From Madurella fahalii (lineage: Eukaryota; Ascomycota; Sordariomycetes; Sordariales), in NCBI GenBank assembly GCA_029876055.1, contig CM056876.1, forward strand, positions 2,356,001 through 2,420,000: a DNA stretch of 64,000 bases, in the 5' to 3' direction. Shown here one piece after another: positions 1-12,906 of this stretch. Below the pieces are notes generated by a model. That model searched no databases, was not told the DNA's origin, and was given only the letters and a program-made list of their open reading frames with translations. Position 1 is the stretch's first letter; every line of letters starts with the position of its first letter. Made by a program: the position numbers and the translations under genes.

Positions 1-879
1 GACAAAGGTTTCCACCATCTCGGATTTGTCAGAGAATAGCTAGGAGGACAGCCTGCATCCTGAGCTTAGACGCGCTGGACCCTGTAGCGTGGGAATGAAG
101 GTGTCACGAGCCATATCTGGTATCGTGTGTGGTAGTTTTCCCCTACTCTTACCCCAATTACCACTCTTCCGAACGCCATACAAAATTCCCCGAGTGTCAT
201 GGAATCGGTGAGCTCTCAATTCTCCAGAAGTTCGATGACAAGTTATGCAGCAGTAACATATGTACCACTGAGATCGCAGAGATGAAGGAGCATCAAGGCC
301 TCAGACTGCCCAGATCCATTTCCACGGCAAATTATGCACTCTTTTGTACATGTCCGTGTAGGGGGTGATTGTTAGTGTAGCGGCCACATAATCCCGCTTA
401 AAAACTGCTCGTTGATGCCACAGTGCACGGCAAGTAAGTGGGCTGCTACGTATATAAACACCACAACCATTATAAGGATATCGACGTGCCGCTTCGCAAC
501 ATCTCCTTTCGGAAGGATGCAATGACACACGAGGTTCCTCAACGAGCCATTAACTAGCTGGTGAAGCAAGTTTTGGCTCAACCTTGCCAGCGGCATCCCC
601 GAGGTGCTTGTCCCCTTGTTTTATCACGACATGCCCACTGTTCCATGGGCGTTGTTTTTGTGGGACGCTGAAATCGACTTTGAATTGGATGACAAACTGA
701 TCCTTATTGGTTTTCAATCTACGGAGTAGGGGGACCGGGGAATCCGTTCTCTTCGATTGAAATTCAAAAGGGAAAAGACTTGATGGACAGAGGGTGTACA
801 TTATATATGTTGTGCCCATAGCTTTGATGGTTGCAGTAGGCCAATTTGCGTCTGGGAAACATTGCTATGTCCAACCAAT

Positions 880-1055
880 CACCTGCATGTGAGTTCTGGA
901 ATATATTTTGTGAAATGGGCCTTAATCAACTTGCGGGACCAGGGTAACTGGATGGTTGATTGGGTGTGAGATCCAAGATAAGCCTACACTCAGTTTGCGG
1001 GACCAGAGTAGCTAGATGGCTGTTTAAGTGTGAGATCCTGGATGGGCCTACAAGG
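880..1055. repeat. Imperfect tandem duplication, ~64 bp unit
   Basis: A unit beginning TTGCGGGACCAG starts at 931 and again at 995. Both copies continue through GTGTGAGATCC and GCCTACA. A more degenerate third copy may precede them at about 880-930 (GTGAGTTCTGGA, then ATGGGCCTTAATCAAC). Most differences between the two clear copies are transitions (GGGTAACTGGA against GAGTAGCTAGA). That pattern fits repeat-induced point mutation or old decay, but the alignment is too short to choose. Confidence 0.6.
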
Positions 1056-2165
1056 CAACTGCAGCGAAGAGAGAAAATGGGAACTACACGTAGTCCAGAC
1101 TGGGTTCTAGGCTACCTATCCTTTCAGCTGCGTGTCAACCCGTTTAGTCGGGCTGTCAAAGGGGTTGTGCATTGCCCCTTTTTTTCAGGTCAGTTGATCA
1201 GTCCCGATGCGGACAGCCCGACGCAACCAGATGCATCGTGAGCACGAGCAATGTTTGTGACATCAGATGCCGCCGGTGGGAAGGGGCTTAAGGTCCCACC
1301 GAGTCCCGACTCCGCAGGATTGCGGCAGTCGTACAGTACCGTACGGGGTAGTTTCTCTTGGTAATAGAGTCACCACGGCTATGCAGTCGCCAGACAAGCG
1401 GACCTGCGAAAGCAGGCTCGATCGAGGGGATTGCGTCATACCGCACTGTGCAGTCACAAAGCAGTTGAAATTGCTGAGGCATTTCTTTCGAGGGCTTAGG
1501 GAAAACGCGCCTATGTACAGGGGAAGCAAGAGGCAGTTGTCAGACACCGGACAACGCGCTTGGCGGTGTCTGGTATTCCTCTAGGATGGGAGGTCACGGA
1601 CACGAGACCTGCAAAGGCTCAAGCGCTGCTGGAAGGAAAGGGCGGTCACCACCGCGAGTCCATTGATTAGGTGCTGTGTGGGGCTGTGCGCAATTGGTTG
1701 GTGTATGGATGGCAGAACACACCGTATCATGTCGAAGATGCACACACGTGGAGAAAGGGAATGCCGTGAGTGTGGTGTTTGTAGGCTTTCTGGCAACGCA
1801 GTACCCTTGGCCGATCAGACCCATGGTGTCTGGCGGTCGGAGCACCGCAATCTGATCTGCCACCCGCAACGGTTCCTTCCCGATACACGAGATCGACCGC
1901 TCAAGTTCGAGGGTTGTGGCATCCCGATGCTGTGCTCCTCGGTATCCCGTCAAGCATCGTCTCCTGCTCCCCTTTCGCCGTTCTTTGATGGCCCTAGGCA
2001 TTCTCGTTTAACCATCATGCACGACGGAAAACTCTGGGGGTCATTCGCATCCGTTTCTCCAATTCCAGAACAACCCATCAGCCAGCTTGGCAGCCCAGTT
2101 GCAGCCCGCAGTGGGGATGGTGGGGTAAGCCGAGCCCCTCCGCCCAGGAACCATCCAGATCCAGA

Positions 2166-2180
2166 AGTACTGTACAGTAC
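2166..2180. repeat. Perfect GTACTGTACAGTAC palindrome
   Basis: The 14 bases at 2167-2180 are a perfect palindrome. Related shorter copies lie at 1331-1339, 2368-2376, 2425-2433 and 2439-2446. More distant copies sit at 13296-13309, 14494-14504, 25797-25807 and 29796-29827. The family is dispersed in non-coding DNA, and its function is unknown to me. Confidence 0.55.
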
Positions 2181-3794
2181 AAACCTACACTACTTGAACG
2201 GCACTGCCCGGACAAAGGACGGTGTATCGAGTTGGCCTTTGCCGTGCCTAGGGACACGAAGGTCCTCTTCGTTGTCGGCTTGGAAATACCAGCTATGAGC
2301 CGTGCCAACAGTCGCTGTCGAGGCGTTATCCTCCGTGGCCGTGGAGCTGAATCGTTTGCGCACCCGAGTACTGTACGGAAACAAAGTGGGCTGCTGGATT
2401 TGGAGTCCATGGAGGTGCCCGCTGGTACAGTACATGCTTGTACAGTTACCCAGCCAAGCGACTTCTTGCATCGGAGCACCCACCTTGCTGGCCGGTTGTC
2501 ACCCGCACGGTGAATTCCACGTCTTGACCATCTGGGAATCCGGGCGAGTCACTGGATCACTCGCTGGTCGGTGTCTTAGCCTGATGGGGTGAGCGAAGCT
2601 CACGACACCCCTGTTTAGGCACGGCACGACATTGTGGAATCGAGGGTCGGCAGGATAGTACTCGAGGTGCAGAGTACGCTGCGGCAGCACAGTACGGATA
2701 TTCGCAGTGACAGGGGCCGGATTCGTAGCTAATGACGAAGAAAGCATTGTCAGCGGTATAAGTGGTCAGGGGTGCCGCCCACTCTTGACGGACTGCCCAG
2801 TTTCATCACACTGGACAACCTTGAGAATATTTGATCTCGAGACTCAATTGACGATTAAGGTCTCTTTTTTTTTCTCTTTCTGTCCTTTCGGCTTTCTCCA
2901 GTCTATTTCGCCCACTTGGCTACCTTGCGTACTTGGCCCGTCCAGAGCAAAGCTCTCTCTATTGGTGAGTTTTTAGCATCCCAAGCTGCCCCTCCATTGC
3001 CTTCCTCCTGCAAGTGGGACGCCAGAGGCGACTTCAACACCCCAACACCATACTTTGGCAACTCGTCGAGTTTGCTGGCAAAGTGGCCGGCGACTCACCG
3101 AACCCCCATCGTGGGCCTATCCCGGCTATTTTGCTGGCTGCAGCTCGGGGAGGCACAAGGGCCGGAGCTGTGCGAGATGCAGCTGTCGTCGCGGGAGGGT
3201 GTGAAGAGCCACAGGCTTGCAGCTCGTAGCCTCCCGTGATAGCAACAAAGTTGCAAGCGCTCGTGTAATGGCATTAGCTGGCGATGCATGCCCCTTGGCA
3301 TCCTCTACGCTATCAGCGGTATCGCACCGCCATATCGTGCCCAACCCCCGGGCCGCCAATCGCTTTGGTTTGGTGCTGGCCCGTTATCTTTCGGTAACAT
3401 GCTCCGGCTTGACACGTTGTTATCGCGCAGAGGCACAAACGGATGCGACGACGTCTAGTTCGGGAGCGTTGTGCTACCTGGTCCCCCTGGCCTTTGCTCG
3501 ATATCCTGCCGCGCTGGGCGCGCTTATCTCGCCGTGCTTCTCAAGCTTTCTTTTTCGTCACCGATTGTACTGCCTAGGCTGACCAGACCCAGAGTCGCAT
3601 TGTTCTAAGTTAGACAAAGCTTCTCAAAGAAGGATTCACACCCACACACCCACACACTGCGGCGCAATCCGCGACAACCCGAGCCCTGCCATCATTCTTT
3701 CCGCCTGAACCACGTTGCGACGGCAGGCTCATCCCTTAGGCACCCCCCCCCATATATATATCTGAACTAGGCCACTTCTTGCGAGCCGCCCATC

Positions 3795-6702
3795 ATGTCC
3801 ACCACAACAGCGCAAGCCCCCGCCATACCTCCGAGACCTCCTAGGAGCCAAGAGAAAACATCAGCTCCCATGGTTCCCCCACGACCTAGCAAGCAGCGCG
3901 CCCAGCGATCCATAAGCCCCAACCCCGACCGATTTGCTCCGTCGCCGTTGAACGAGACCACATTCCTCAAGTCGCCCCGGTCACTGCAGCCTGCCGCTCG
4001 TAATGGCGACCCCATACCTCGCTCCACATCCGTCGAACTACCCTCGGTGGGCGAGGAGGGCAAGGAATATGCCGGTCTGGCCGAGGAGCTGAGCTCACCT
4101 GGCGGGGCGAGTGCCAGCCCCGAACACACACGTACCGTAGCCGAAGACCTCAAGCTCCACGCCCCCAAACCATCCTTACCCGCCGCTAGCGCAAAGCAGC
4201 GCGTCATGGCCGTTACCCGGACCGACAGCGAGCGGGCCGCCTCGTTTGGCATCGGAAGGTCCAGCAGCGTCGAGGATTCGACCCCCGCCTTGCCGTCAAA
4301 CCGCAGCCTCAAGAAGAAGGCTAGCACCGCTAGTCAGCTGTCTACGACCGAGAGCTACATTGATGACGAGCAGGGGATCCCCGAGATTGGCCAGCAGGTG
4401 CCCATGTACCCAAATGCCGGTGACGTCCAGGCCCCTTCGCCTTCCCCGGCCACTGTCGAGGGCCCGAAGGGCAGGCACCATGCGCGGAAGACATCGGCGC
4501 GCGGCAACCTACCACCTGGCAGCTACGGCCTGCATGGCCACGGCGTTGTGTCACAAGACAAGTTGGATAAGGCCTACTACGAGAAGCACCCAGACCTACT
4601 GAAGAAGGAGCACGTGCCTCATCATTATGATCGGCCCAACGACTTCTCCATGAGTAGCGAGGACTTGAATAAGATCGTCAGGGATACGATAACCCACGGT
4701 TCTGGTATTGGTAAGCTTGGCGCGACAGTATCTCTCTGGGGACATTGGCTGATTACCGTGTTGCACAGCTGTCAAGGGCTATGTTGGTACCCCCAGCGAC
4801 CAGGTTGGTTGGCAGGCCCTCGAGGAATCGACATCTCGCGTCGCTTCTCCCGGGCCCACCCCCGAGGCCAAGGATCCGGCCAAGCCAGGTTCCGCGGTTT
4901 CGGATTCGGATAAGGAGAGCCGCCGGAGGTCCGGGATGGGGGACGTCATCCACGTCGAGGAGCCCAACCACCGCAGGTCTGTCATGTTTAGCGACTCCGA
5001 GTCCGTAAACGCCGACGATGAGGTAGAACGGCCCTACACGGCGCCTATCCTGGCCGATGACGAGGTCGCCAAGGACCCATCGCCGCGCGTCATCTATCCG
5101 GCAGTCGAGCCTCCCTTCGAGGTAGAAGAGCCCTCTAGCCGCCCGACGAGCAGGCCCGCGAGCTTGTATAAGGAGACTTCCTTTGAGCTCCGGCCCACTC
5201 CTCTAGAGGACGTGGAGGAGTACGAACCGCTATTCCAAGACGACGAGAAGCAGGAAGCGAAGAAACCTGCCAAGGAAGACAAGGCGAAACCCAACCATAA
5301 ACGGCGGTTCCCGAGCGCCGATATCTGGGAGGATGCGCCGAGCAGCGTTTACTACACGGCCGAGGTCTCCACTCCCGAGTTCTTTGATGAGCAGGAAAAA
5401 CCATCGCCGGCAGCCGTCTCGCCCCCGAGAGAAGGCGAGACACCGGCGCAGGCCTTTGCCCGTCACCAGGAGGAGCTCGCTGAGAAGGAAGCCCGGGCAC
5501 ACGGACCCGAGGGCTTGATCCCGGCGCGCCACAAGCAGAAGCCTGTCTGGGCCCAGCATCAGCAGCATCTCGCAGCCGAAGCAGGAAAAGCTCGCCCGCC
5601 CGCGCAGCAAAGATTCCCCAGCCGTGACGTCTGGGAGGACACCCCTGACAGCTTGAAGCTAGAAACAACCGTCTCCACACCCCAGCAGGACGAGGTATCC
5701 TCCCCGGCCGATGCCATCAAGCCTGAAATTCCGGAGCGGCCCCAGAAGTCACCCGCACCCGCCGAGAAACCAGCCATCCCCGAGCGGCCTAGGCTGAGAC
5801 AAACGTCGGGCGACGACAAGCCTGCCATACCGGAGCGCCCGAAGCCGCAGATCCCGCCCCGCCCCGCCAAGACCGGCCCCACCTCGGGTGGTCAGGAGCC
5901 AGCCGAGACTGCGGCACCCCCGCCCCGCCAAAAGCCGGCTGTCCCTGCGCGCCCGATGGGCTCAAAGATTGCGGCGCTGCAGGCGGGCTTCATGAATGAC
6001 CTTAACAGGCGACTTCAGCTGGGCCCGCAGGCGCCGCCCAAGAGGGAAGAGGCGTCGGCGGAGGACGAGCAGGTCGAGGAGAAGAAGGAAAAGGAGAAGG
6101 TGCCGCTGAGCGATGCGCGCAAGGGAAGGGCGAGGGGCCCGCAGAGGAGGGCCCCAACGTCTGCGGCGGCTGCGGCGACTACCGTTGCCGAGAGTAAAAC
6201 GGCGGAGGAGAAGCCTCGGGCGCAAATGAGCTTTGGGTTTGTGTCGACTGTGTCGGTGTTTGAGATTGATCCTGATGAGGGGATTTTGAGTGTGGGTGGT
6301 GTGAGTAGGGAGGAGACGAAGAAGGGGGAGGTGGAGGGAGGGGCTAGGGTTGAGGAGAAGAAGAGTGTTGAGGTAGAGACGGAGGCGAAGGCGGAAGCGG
6401 AGGCGGAGGCGGAAGCGGAAGTGGCGGCTGTGGAGAGGAGTGAAAAGGAAAAGGACAAGCTTAAAGACAAAAGTGGGGAGATGGAAGTAGATGTAGAAAG
6501 GGGGGAGGCGGTGCAGACTAAGGAGGAACCTGCTCGTCACACCGAGCCGGAGCCGGAGCCGGAAAAGGAGAAGAAGGAAGGAGGGGAAGAAGAGACAAAG
6601 TCACTTGCAACTAACATGGCCGGAGAGACGCTGATCGAAGAGCAGGTCAAGACGGATGGGAAACGCCTGACGGTGGAACCGATCAAGGTGGAAGAGCGCT
6701 GA
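3795..6702 (+). CDS. AIM21: AIM21 family protein (actin-patch, proline-rich)
   Basis: Predicted 949 aa in two exons, 3795-4710 and 4769-6702. The 58 bp intron has a GTAAGC donor and CACAG acceptor and restores the frame (phase 1). The N-terminus has proline-rich motifs (IPPRPPR, MVPPRP), followed by the conserved fungal AIM21 block around VSQDKLDKAYYEKHPDLLKKE and the SSEDLNKIVRDT segment. The middle carries repeated PAIPERP/PQIPPRPAK motifs typical of SH3-domain ligands. The C-terminal third is highly charged, with an alternating E-A run. Yeast Aim21 acts with Tda2 at cortical actin patches to regulate barbed-end assembly, and its loss alters mitochondrial inheritance; the same role here is inferred from family. 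The protein is predicted to be largely disordered. The ATG follows an unbroken pyrimidine-rich leader. Confidence 0.85.
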
Positions 6703-7276
6703 GGGCTGCTGATGGACTGAAGCTGGAGCGGAAACGGTTGTGCTAGTCCTACTTTTGTCTCGTCCCTTTTTTGGCTTTACTCTACTTTGCTTCGCCGCAA
6801 GTCTCGAATTGCTTCTTTAACCATGAAGTCGCTGCTGCTATCTTGATGGACGACAACGCCTGAGTAGAGTTGGTGATTGTGCTTTAGGTTCAGCGAGCTT
6901 GGTATACGCCTTTGTAGGTTTGTTGGAGGCTAATAGGATAGAGCGGGAACAAGAGGATAATAAAGGGGGGTTGTCTGTTTGAAGAGTCTAAACTTGTGGA
7001 TACTCTTGCTTGGAGTGGTAGGGGCATGGACATTTGGAAAGATCGACTAACTTGCGGTTCGTGATGTTTGCCCGTCGCGCCACCTCCTCATATTATCAAA
7101 GATTCTAGTTCCTGGATTCTGGTTTCATTTGGACCTCGTGATTGATTTCCAGTTGACCTCACTCTCGAGACGGACAAGGAAAAGCCCCTTCATAGAATCG
7201 ACGATCATAGCGCCTAAACTTAGCTCCGTCGCATAAGTTGATGATCCTTCGCAGAGCGCATCCAACTCCAGACCCT
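6703..7276. other. 3' flank of AIM21 and BTB relic
   Basis: This is a convergent intergenic space that should hold the AIM21 3' UTR, which is T-rich just after the stop, and the downstream flank of the broken BTB gene. I see no other element. Confidence 0.4.
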
Positions 7277-7805
7277 TTACTGTGGCGCCGGCTCATCCCA
7301 GTAGATCGTAGACTCTTCTGAGCCGTCTGACTGCGAAATTCCAGTCAAACTTAATCCGCGGAGGTTCTGAATGAATCGGTCTGTTTCCTCCCGGACACGT
7401 CTCTCGAAGCTGGGTTCCAAGTGAGGTCCATACCGACACTCGACCTTGGTTTCCTTCATCAGATCCATATCGATCGGGTCATGGAAGGCTTCCATACAAA
7501 GAGTGGATGGTTTTCAGGATGATCTCCAGGGCTACCGGGTCCCCGTCCGGGAGGGAAATATCTTTGGGTGACTCTGGAGAGAAGTTGTTGCCCTCGTCGT
7601 GATGGGAGCTGAACATGGCATCGAAATCCCGAGATACCGTGCGGAGTATGGGGGAGTGCACCCTCATCCGCTTTCCTTCTGGTCCGATGACAAACACTAC
7701 ATCTCCCGAAGGCGCAATGCTGTCGGAAGACGATGATCGGGAGTCTGACGAGCTTCTTAAGACCATTCCTGTGATCCTGACTGGCTTGGACGGGATGATG
7801 AGCAA
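7277..7805 (-). pseudogene. Truncated BTB/POZ-domain gene
   Basis: Reading from 7805 down, a Ser-rich leader is followed by a clear BTB start: SGDVVFVIGPEGKRMRVHSP, then SRDFDAMFSSHHDEG, SPESPKDISLPDGDP and ALEIILKTIHSL. The frame then stops at 7479. A second frame, 7495 down to 7277, carries FERRVREETDRFIQNLRGL, which resembles the C-terminal tail of fungal BTB proteins. The middle of the usual ~300 aa protein (the rest of the BTB fold and the BACK-like helices) is missing. An intron starting at GTATGG near 7484 was considered, but it gave no in-frame acceptor at a plausible length. A deletion derivative or decayed copy is the best reading; a short functional BTB protein of about 108 aa is possible. 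Confidence 0.55.
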
Positions 7806-8960
7806 AGGCAGAAACTTACGGACAACAGTCGGTCAGATATTTATCGCAACTCGAGAGACAAGGCTCGGATGAGAAGGAAACTGCTGCACTGCAGCCGACC
7901 ACCAGCGTGGGTAGCGCGAGATGCCTGCAAGAGTAATATAGCATATCATGATGCATAGCCATTACCGCCACCCCGCTATCCAGCCTTGTGAGAGGAATGG
8001 TGGTTATTCCAATCGGTTGAGTGTGTACTGGCGCCCTACGACGAGGTCCAGGTGAACAATTGGAAACCATTGGGGACGATAATATACCAGCAGGGTAAGG
8101 GGGGTTCTCTATCTCTCATACTGCTATTGTATATACATGGCGCTGGCAGTAACATCAACGACCCCGGTCAAAGAAGGGTAGTTAATGTATGAGTGATTGT
8201 TGACATGATGAGCATCTGGTTGGGTGTTACAGTATCGTCTTAGCAAATGCTACCTCTCCGTAGACCTACTCGCATGGGATATTAAAGATATCTCGTTCGT
8301 CCGAGACGTATCTAGATGCTAGACACCTATTGCATAGACCCCGGCTCTTCTTCCACACCTGAACTGGGTAAAGTAGTATCAGATTCGCACATAACATCTA
8401 CCGAACCCTATATGTGTTTCCGCATTGTACAGGGGCCTTTTTTCATCTACCATGTTCTAGGATGGCTGATTCGTGTTCTGGCGGCGGCGGGTGAGGCGTG
8501 GTCGATATTGGCCTACCGTAGGCGTGTACGGTTCGGAATAGTCGCCGGGAGACAACTGAAAGGAGACTTACGGGGAGATCGGTCCGAATAGTGCCATGCT
8601 GTCATAACGGCGGTTCGCTGGAGCATCATGAAGGCATCGCAGTGTTAGAGTCTCGGCTAATTTGCAACTTCCTTTGAGAGGTCGCCCTGCTACGCCTTCC
8701 CTCCCCACCGAAGCCGGCCTCCACCGCGATACTAGCACCCATACGAATGAATCCACTGAATGTCAAAGGCAACATCGGCGCAATGAGCCCGTCTCAGAGT
8801 AGTTCATATCTTCATAACCCAACGGCCAGGTGCCGCCGACCTACGCAATTACATGACGGCCAAATCGCTTGGGTCCGAGCGGCAGCTACATCAAACGCCC
8901 CTGACAACCGCTTTCCAACCTCACTAACCCACACAGCCAGGTCCCTTCACATCAGCACCA
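7806..8960. other. Intergenic, no gene seen
   Basis: This lies between the 5' side of the BTB relic and the 3' end of TRAPPC11. It holds only short, unrelated reading frames. It may contain the old BTB promoter and the TRAPPC11 terminator region. Confidence 0.4.
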
Positions 8961-11900
8961 TCACGCCCTCTTCCCCTCCCCTTTATCATCCACCGCCGGG
9001 CCGGGCGCCGACGAAGGCACCCAAACCTCGAACCCTTCCCTGTCCCCCCTAACGCCTTCACCTCCGGCAACCACCCTCAACACCTTCTGGAAGTACTTAT
9101 CCCTGACCACCAACCCAGGCCTGATCCACCTACCCTCTTCCTCCTCCCCCTCCTGGGGGCCTCCCTCTCCGTTCCCACCCGCACCAGCACCACTACTAAA
9201 TAGCGGCAGTAATCGATACTCAACACTCCTCCTCGAAACAGGCAGCAGGCTCACCGTCGTCAGCTTCGGCCCCGAAAAGGCAAACTGATCACTCGGTTCC
9301 ATGCTCAGGCCAAATGTCAGGAAGTGGTTCGACCCGTTCTCGATCGTCACCGTCAGCGTCAAGAGTAGCTGGGTAGAAGAAGGGGAGAGTTTGTGGTGGG
9401 AGACGGTGGCGAGGACGCGCGGTTCCGTGCCGAAGATGGTGAAGCGCGGGATGGGGAGAGTGGTGGTGTTGGTCGACTTGGGGGATGAGGGGGAGGAGTC
9501 TAGGTGGCGCGTCCATCTGATGATGAGGGATATGTCCAGCGGTGCGTGGCTGCGGTCATCAACGGTAGATTTCTGGGCGACTAGGTCGAAGACGGCTTCT
9601 TCGATCGTCTTGGGTTGGATGAGCTGGCCCGAGGGAGGGAGGTTGGTGTGTTTAGCCGAGGTGGCGCAGCGGATCGACGACGAACGGGGGTTATGGATGG
9701 CGATGTCGATGTCAACTACCCGGAGGGGCTCGGAGGCAAAGGACGCGTAGCGCGTTACCAGGGACCAGGATTGGGAAATGCCTTTGGATGGAGGGAGGGT
9801 ATCGGTTTCGTCGTCTGGGAGCGCGCTGACGGTCTCGTAGTCGAAGAGGCTTGGCCAGGGGTCGGGGTGCACGCGAGGTAGGAGGTCGTAGTTGGCTTCG
9901 AACGGGTTGACGATGTTGAGCTGGAACACGGCGGTTTGTGAAATTGGTGTGCCGGGATTAGTGGAGAGGAAGTAGGTGACTTTGAGCGTCAGGTCGTATC
10001 GGCTTGAGCGCTCGATCGCGGGCAGTCGGAGAGCGACGGTGAGAGACTTGGAGCTCGCGATGTTGCCTAGCGGTGCTGCTGATAGCTTGCTCTCTTCGCT
10101 GCGGGCACTAGACGAGGTCTGGCTTTCATGACCCGGGATCTCTACTGTGAACGTGGGTGGCTTCTCACCGAACAGCACGACGTCTAGCTTGGCGAGGGCT
10201 TCAATGTCCTCACCGTTCTCGACCTCGAACTCGAGGATGACAGGCTCATCTGTATAGTACTGCTCCCTCCATCCCGGGCATTTAACCTCCATCTTTGGCG
10301 GCCTGGGTAGGACGCGCACGGTAAGGGGGTGCGGGTGAGGAGAGTGTTTGGTGGCGGTGGCAGATATATGCCAGAGGTTAGCGCTGATGTTCTCCCGGAG
10401 TGTCAAGGACTGTTGCAAGTCGAAAGCCTCGGATTCAAAGTTCAAAAGTAGAGAGTTTGCGCGTGTCTCGCCCGGCTCTCGTAGTGGAATCTCCATGTTG
10501 AACACGAGCGTGTGACCCGGTATTAATGTCAGGTCGGCGGTTCCGAGGAGAGTGATTCCGTTGCTAGACTCGTCCGGCGCTGTGGGCTCGGGATTGGCGT
10601 TGCCATCCGTCTCGCTTACCAGCGGGACAGTAAACACCATGATTCTTCCGGGCCTCTGTTGGGTTTCATGACCGTTTTCCTGGTGCTTTAGAAAGATACT
10701 GTTGACACTGCCGCTAAAGCTGACATGGATGCTGCTGAGGGCGACGGGCACTGATCCTGGGTGGGCGTTTGATCTGATGGACAGCTGGCTCGGGACGCTT
10801 TGCCCTGCCTTGCCTTCTTCCTCCTTGAAGAGGAAAGACGCAGAGATGAATGGGAGTAACTGCCCGTCGTTGATGGAAACAGAGGGTTTGGACTCTGTAT
10901 TGACGCCTTCCAGTGATCTTGTGATGTCGTAATGCCAATCGGAGCGCTTTGTAAAGTCTACGCTAGAGTTAACCGGTGTCATCGCGGAGAGGGAACGCAT
11001 TAGAAAGGTTGGTGAGCAAGATATGAGACATACTTTGTGAGAGTAACTCCCAATCAATTGCTAGCACCAACTCGGCATCACCGACGGCTGCAGCTGCCGC
11101 CCTGAGGGACCAGTTCACCTCCTCGACTATTGCGGCCCAGCCCTCGGTCCTGAAAGGGAGGTCTTTCCAGAGAGGACGTAGCAGTTCTACAATATTCTGC
11201 CAGTCTTTGGCAAGGGCGAGCTCTCTGGCACACTCTAGAGATACCTCTGCAGCGAAACGGATTTGGCGTCGTTTAAGAAAGTCAGCGCGGGCGCGCATCA
11301 AGCGGTCAACGATCATCTGGCCGTGGTTTATGCCTGCATGGTCTAAAGGGTATTCTTCGTAGGGATCGGGACACATATACGTGTCGTAGGTAAAGGCGGA
11401 TTTTGCAACGTGGGAGGCTGGTGAGGCGCTCGGCGACCTCCTGTCGTCTCTAGGAATCGAGCGAGCGTAGGACCTCCGGGCGTGCAAGTGATTTGCCGCC
11501 AGACGGTACCAGTACCCGGTGTGATGGAGTAGCTCCCAGGGTTGTAGCCGCTCTCCCATGACGCTCTTCTCTGGCTGGAGGTATAGCCTGAGAGTCGAAG
11601 GGTCGAGCTCGTGGATATCGGCCTTCTCGATGAGATCTGCCATTACGATGGCCCAGCGAGCCTCCCAGGCTTCCCACCCGTAGTTGTTGGTTCCCCTGCC
11701 GCGGCGGTCGACAAAGTCAGCTATCCTCTCGCGGTGAAACTGCCAGCGGCGAGCAGCGGCGCTATGCTGCCCATTCCAGAGTAAACATCGAAGACAGCGC
11801 ACGGCAATGACATCGGCTAGAAACCTGGCCTCGTTCCATCGAGGACTCCAGCTGGGGATAAGCTCCATCAGCTCGGAGCTCAGTAGATTCTCGTACGCCT

Positions 11901-12906
11901 GCTCGTACGAGCGCAACGCAACGTCCATCTCCAATCGATATTCCGCAAAAATGGCCGACTTGAAATCGTAACGGACGTTCCACCCCGCTAGCGAGAGCGT
12001 CTGCGATGTGCCAAACGTCGGCGGCACTGTTGGTTGAGGGGCAACTCCCCTGCCCCTCTTCTTCCGACAATGCCTTCCAAGATCCCGGTAATACTCGATA
12101 GACACGGTGTAAAGAGTTGTGAGCATGTTCTCAGCCACACGTTCGAGCCCTTCTTGGGAGTCGCTAGGCGGCACGAGGAACAGCGCCTTTGCATCTAGGC
12201 CGCAGCCTTTCCGAATGGTCTCGAGTCGCTCCTGGAGGCCATCGACGGAGGGTGCCCTGTGGTCGCTCAGAAGCGCCACCGCAAGTCGCGTCTTATAACC
12301 GGACTGGCTCAGGAGAGCCCTAATGTTGTTCACATCCGTCTTTATCTGGTTGTCACAAAGCGTGGCAAGGGTCGGGTCGGACGAGAGCGTGTAGAAGCAG
12401 AGCAGGAGGCTCGGGACAAGGTCCTGATGCTTGCGAATCCATTCCGTATCGACCAGGCCGTCTGGATACAGCGGAGAGATGGGACTCAAGGGCGAGTAGG
12501 GAGAGTGCAGCACGGTGGACGCTGGTGGCGACGGAGCTTTGATGCTGTCGGGAAGACGGGCACGGCGCGGGGGCAGGAGTAGCGACTAGATGGGTCGCAT
12601 CAGAACTGAACATGGCGACTGCATTGGCACGTTACCCACCCTCTCAGCCGTCTTGATCCGGAAGCGGTATTTCCTCGACACATCCCGTCCATTGCAGGGC
12701 CACCGCGACGCATCTCGGTCCTGCATGTAGCGCAAGAGAGCACGCGCCTGGTCCGAGTCGAGGGCCGGGAGCTCGGATCGAATGAGGATTGCCTGCTCTT
12801 TGAGCGCCGCACTGAGCCCGGGATCGTACGCTGTCCCGGTGCATGTACCCAGAGTGAGGAGAAGGGGAATTGTATGGTCTAGACTGCCGGCTGGATACTC
12901 GTCCAT
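8961..12906 (-). CDS. TRAPP complex subunit TRAPPC11 (Foie gras/Gryzun)
   Basis: Predicted 1271 aa in three exons: 12906-12640, 12585-11034 and 10957-8961. The introns are 54 bp (GTGGGT/CTAG) and 76 bp (GTATGT/CGTAG), and both keep frame. The N-terminus MDEYPAGSLDHTIPLLLTLG and the junction segment KTAERSLLLPPRR match fungal TRAPPC11 proteins. Exon 2 carries the alpha-solenoid Foie gras domain (for example SFEQ-like AEYRLEMDVALRSYEQAYENL and DRLMRARADFLKRRQIRFA). Exon 3 holds the beta-rich Gryzun/C-terminal part. TRAPPC11 belongs to the TRAPP III-type tethering complex, which acts as a Rab1/Ypt1 exchange factor in ER-to-Golgi traffic and autophagy. It is absent from S. cerevisiae but common in filamentous fungi. 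It is divergent from the hydrolase at 13457, with a 550 bp space between starts. Confidence 0.87.

Larger units (their letters stand above)
1..3794. other. Gene-poor 5' stretch, no supported CDS
   Basis: Short ORFs occur on both strands, but none has a recognisable domain, intron structure or biased composition. Visible elements are the decayed tandem repeat near 880-1055, a group of GTAC-centred palindromes at about 1331-2450, and pyrimidine-rich tracts near 2867-2885. From about 3600 to the AIM21 start there are CACAC-rich sequence, a C-run and an (AT)n tract, which probably form the AIM21 promoter and 5' UTR. It could be an old transposon graveyard or ordinary intergenic DNA, and an unrecognised lineage-specific gene cannot be excluded. 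Confidence 0.5.

Noticed and set aside
5962..6540. Minus-strand frames opposite AIM21 with Arg/Leu or Ser runs
   Set aside because: Antisense of the E/A/K-rich tail; no independent support.
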